Part shown: positions 5,954 to 6,469 of the stretch, piece after piece | Numbering within the stretch: position 1 is the first letter of the stretch | Layout: each line of letters starts with the position of its first letter | Assembly: GCA_938039305.1 (NCBI GenBank) | Contig: CALHUZ010000605.1 | Coordinates: 1-6,469 of the forward strand | Source of the DNA: an uncultured Saprospiraceae bacterium | Lineage (GTDB): Bacteria; Bacteroidota; Bacteroidia; Chitinophagales; Saprospiraceae | DNA length: 6,469 nucleotides | Direction of reading: 5' to 3' | Translations under genes and position numbers: made by a program | Notes under the pieces: model-generated | The model's input: the letters and a program-made list of their open reading frames with translations, nothing else | What the model was told of the DNA's origin: nothing | The model's database searches: none

Positions 5954-6469
5954 TTACTCCCCAGTCCACTCAGCCTTCCTCTTCTCCCTAAACGCTTTCA
6001 ACCCTTCCATTCCATCCTTGCTACTGATTGTCTTCTGAAGCATATCAAATAGATACTTGTGTTCAGCTGCACTCGGCTGTATGTGATCATAGGATTCTAA
6101 TCCCATTCTAATTGCCGAAGGACTATTTTGTTTTAATTCATTAATCACTGTATCTACATCTTCATCTATATTTTCTTGAGTAGAGATCTGAGATACAAGA
6201 CCAAATCGTTCAGCTTCAGCGACCGGAAGATTATATCCTCTAATGCACCAGTCAACAACTTTACGTGCTGGCATTACTTTTAAAAGTGCAGCCATAACTT
6301 GGAAGGGATACAATCCTCTTTTTACTTCTGGAAGACCGAACTTCACATCATCTTGTGCGATTACAATATTGCAACCAGCAAGAAAGAAGAATCCTCCTGC
6401 ATATACATCTCCTGTAACTTTCGCTATTGTAGGCTTATAAACTTTATTAAATAGTTCTCCAACTAAGAC
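5954..6469 (-). CDS. Enoyl-CoA hydratase/isomerase (crotonase superfamily) protein, 5' end outside the window
   Basis: C-terminal 171 residues of a crotonase-fold acyl-CoA enzyme. The reading frame stays open to the right edge, so the true start lies beyond 6469; an internal GTG at 6346 falls inside a conserved motif and is not the start. In order (partial numbering): K-P-T-I-A-K-V-T-G (12-20), A-G-G (24-26) with oxyanion-hole Gly25, C-N-I-V-I-A (33-38), F-G-L-P-E-V (44-49), A-E-A-E-R-F-G-L-V near the middle, and a C-terminal F-R-E-K-R-K-A-E-W tail typical of the family. Aligned to rat mitochondrial hydratase, Glu48 corresponds to catalytic Glu164, but Glu144 is replaced by Phe28. That makes simple hydratase activity doubtful and an isomerase or other crotonase reaction possible. 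The missing part should hold the N-terminal fold and the first oxyanion-hole residue. It probably formed an operon with the BKACE gene. Confidence 0.92.
   Translation of the reverse strand, partial: VLVGELFNKVYKPTIAKVTGDVYAGGFFFLAGCNIVIAQDDVKFGLPEVKRGLYPFQVMAALLKVMPARKVVDWCIRGYNLPVAEAERFGLVSQISTQENIDEDVDTVINELKQNSPSAIRMGLESYDHIQPSAAEHKYLFDMLQKTISSKDGMEGLKAFREKRKAEWTGE

Noticed and set aside
6344..6346. GTG as start of the crotonase gene
   Set aside because: The frame continues upstream to the window edge with conserved crotonase motifs (I-A-K-V-T-G, A-G-G, C-N-I-V-I-A), so the gene is cut by the window rather than starting here.
6243..6440. 65-codon plus-strand ORF opposite the crotonase gene
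   Set aside because: Antisense shadow of a strongly conserved crotonase region (A-G-G to P-E-V and beyond).

Overview
The window looks like chromosome of a member of the Bacteroidota. This is inferred from four things: the AT-rich composition, the near absence of Shine-Dalgarno sequences before the starts, a secreted reprolysin-like metallopeptidase with a domain layout typical of that phylum, and a stand-alone four-helix bundle (23S rRNA intervening-sequence-type) protein gene. I cannot place it to genus. No rRNA, tRNA, CRISPR array, transposase or integrase is visible.

Left half, plus strand (48-4540): two genes for proteins that leave the cytoplasm. The first encodes a lipoprotein-type S9 serine peptidase (beta-propeller plus alpha/beta hydrolase) with its full catalytic set. 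The second, 74 bp downstream, encodes a large secreted zinc metallopeptidase of the reprolysin (M12B-like) type, with signal peptide, propeptide, HExxHxxGxxH catalytic domain, beta-sandwich modules, a Gly/Ser linker and a C-terminal PPC-like domain. Together they suggest extracellular or periplasmic protein and peptide breakdown, but nothing here proves co-regulation. A perfect 22-bp palindrome lies inside the 3' part of the metallopeptidase gene.

Right half, minus strand (6469-4550): the plus-strand pair converges on this block with only 9 bp between stop codons. Reading right to left there is a crotonase-superfamily protein (enoyl-CoA hydratase/isomerase type, start outside the window), a 123-aa four-helix bundle protein, and a BKACE-family beta-keto acid cleavage enzyme. 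The crotonase and BKACE make sense together in acyl-CoA or keto-acid catabolism.

The four-helix bundle gene looks out of place between these two metabolic genes. It is bracketed by imperfect inverted repeats built from an unusual 8-nt periodic pattern (A-T/C-T-G plus four variable bases). Removing the bracketed segment (about 5418-5938) would leave the crotonase stop and BKACE start about 25 bp apart, a normal operon spacing. This candidate cassette is the most interesting feature of the window.
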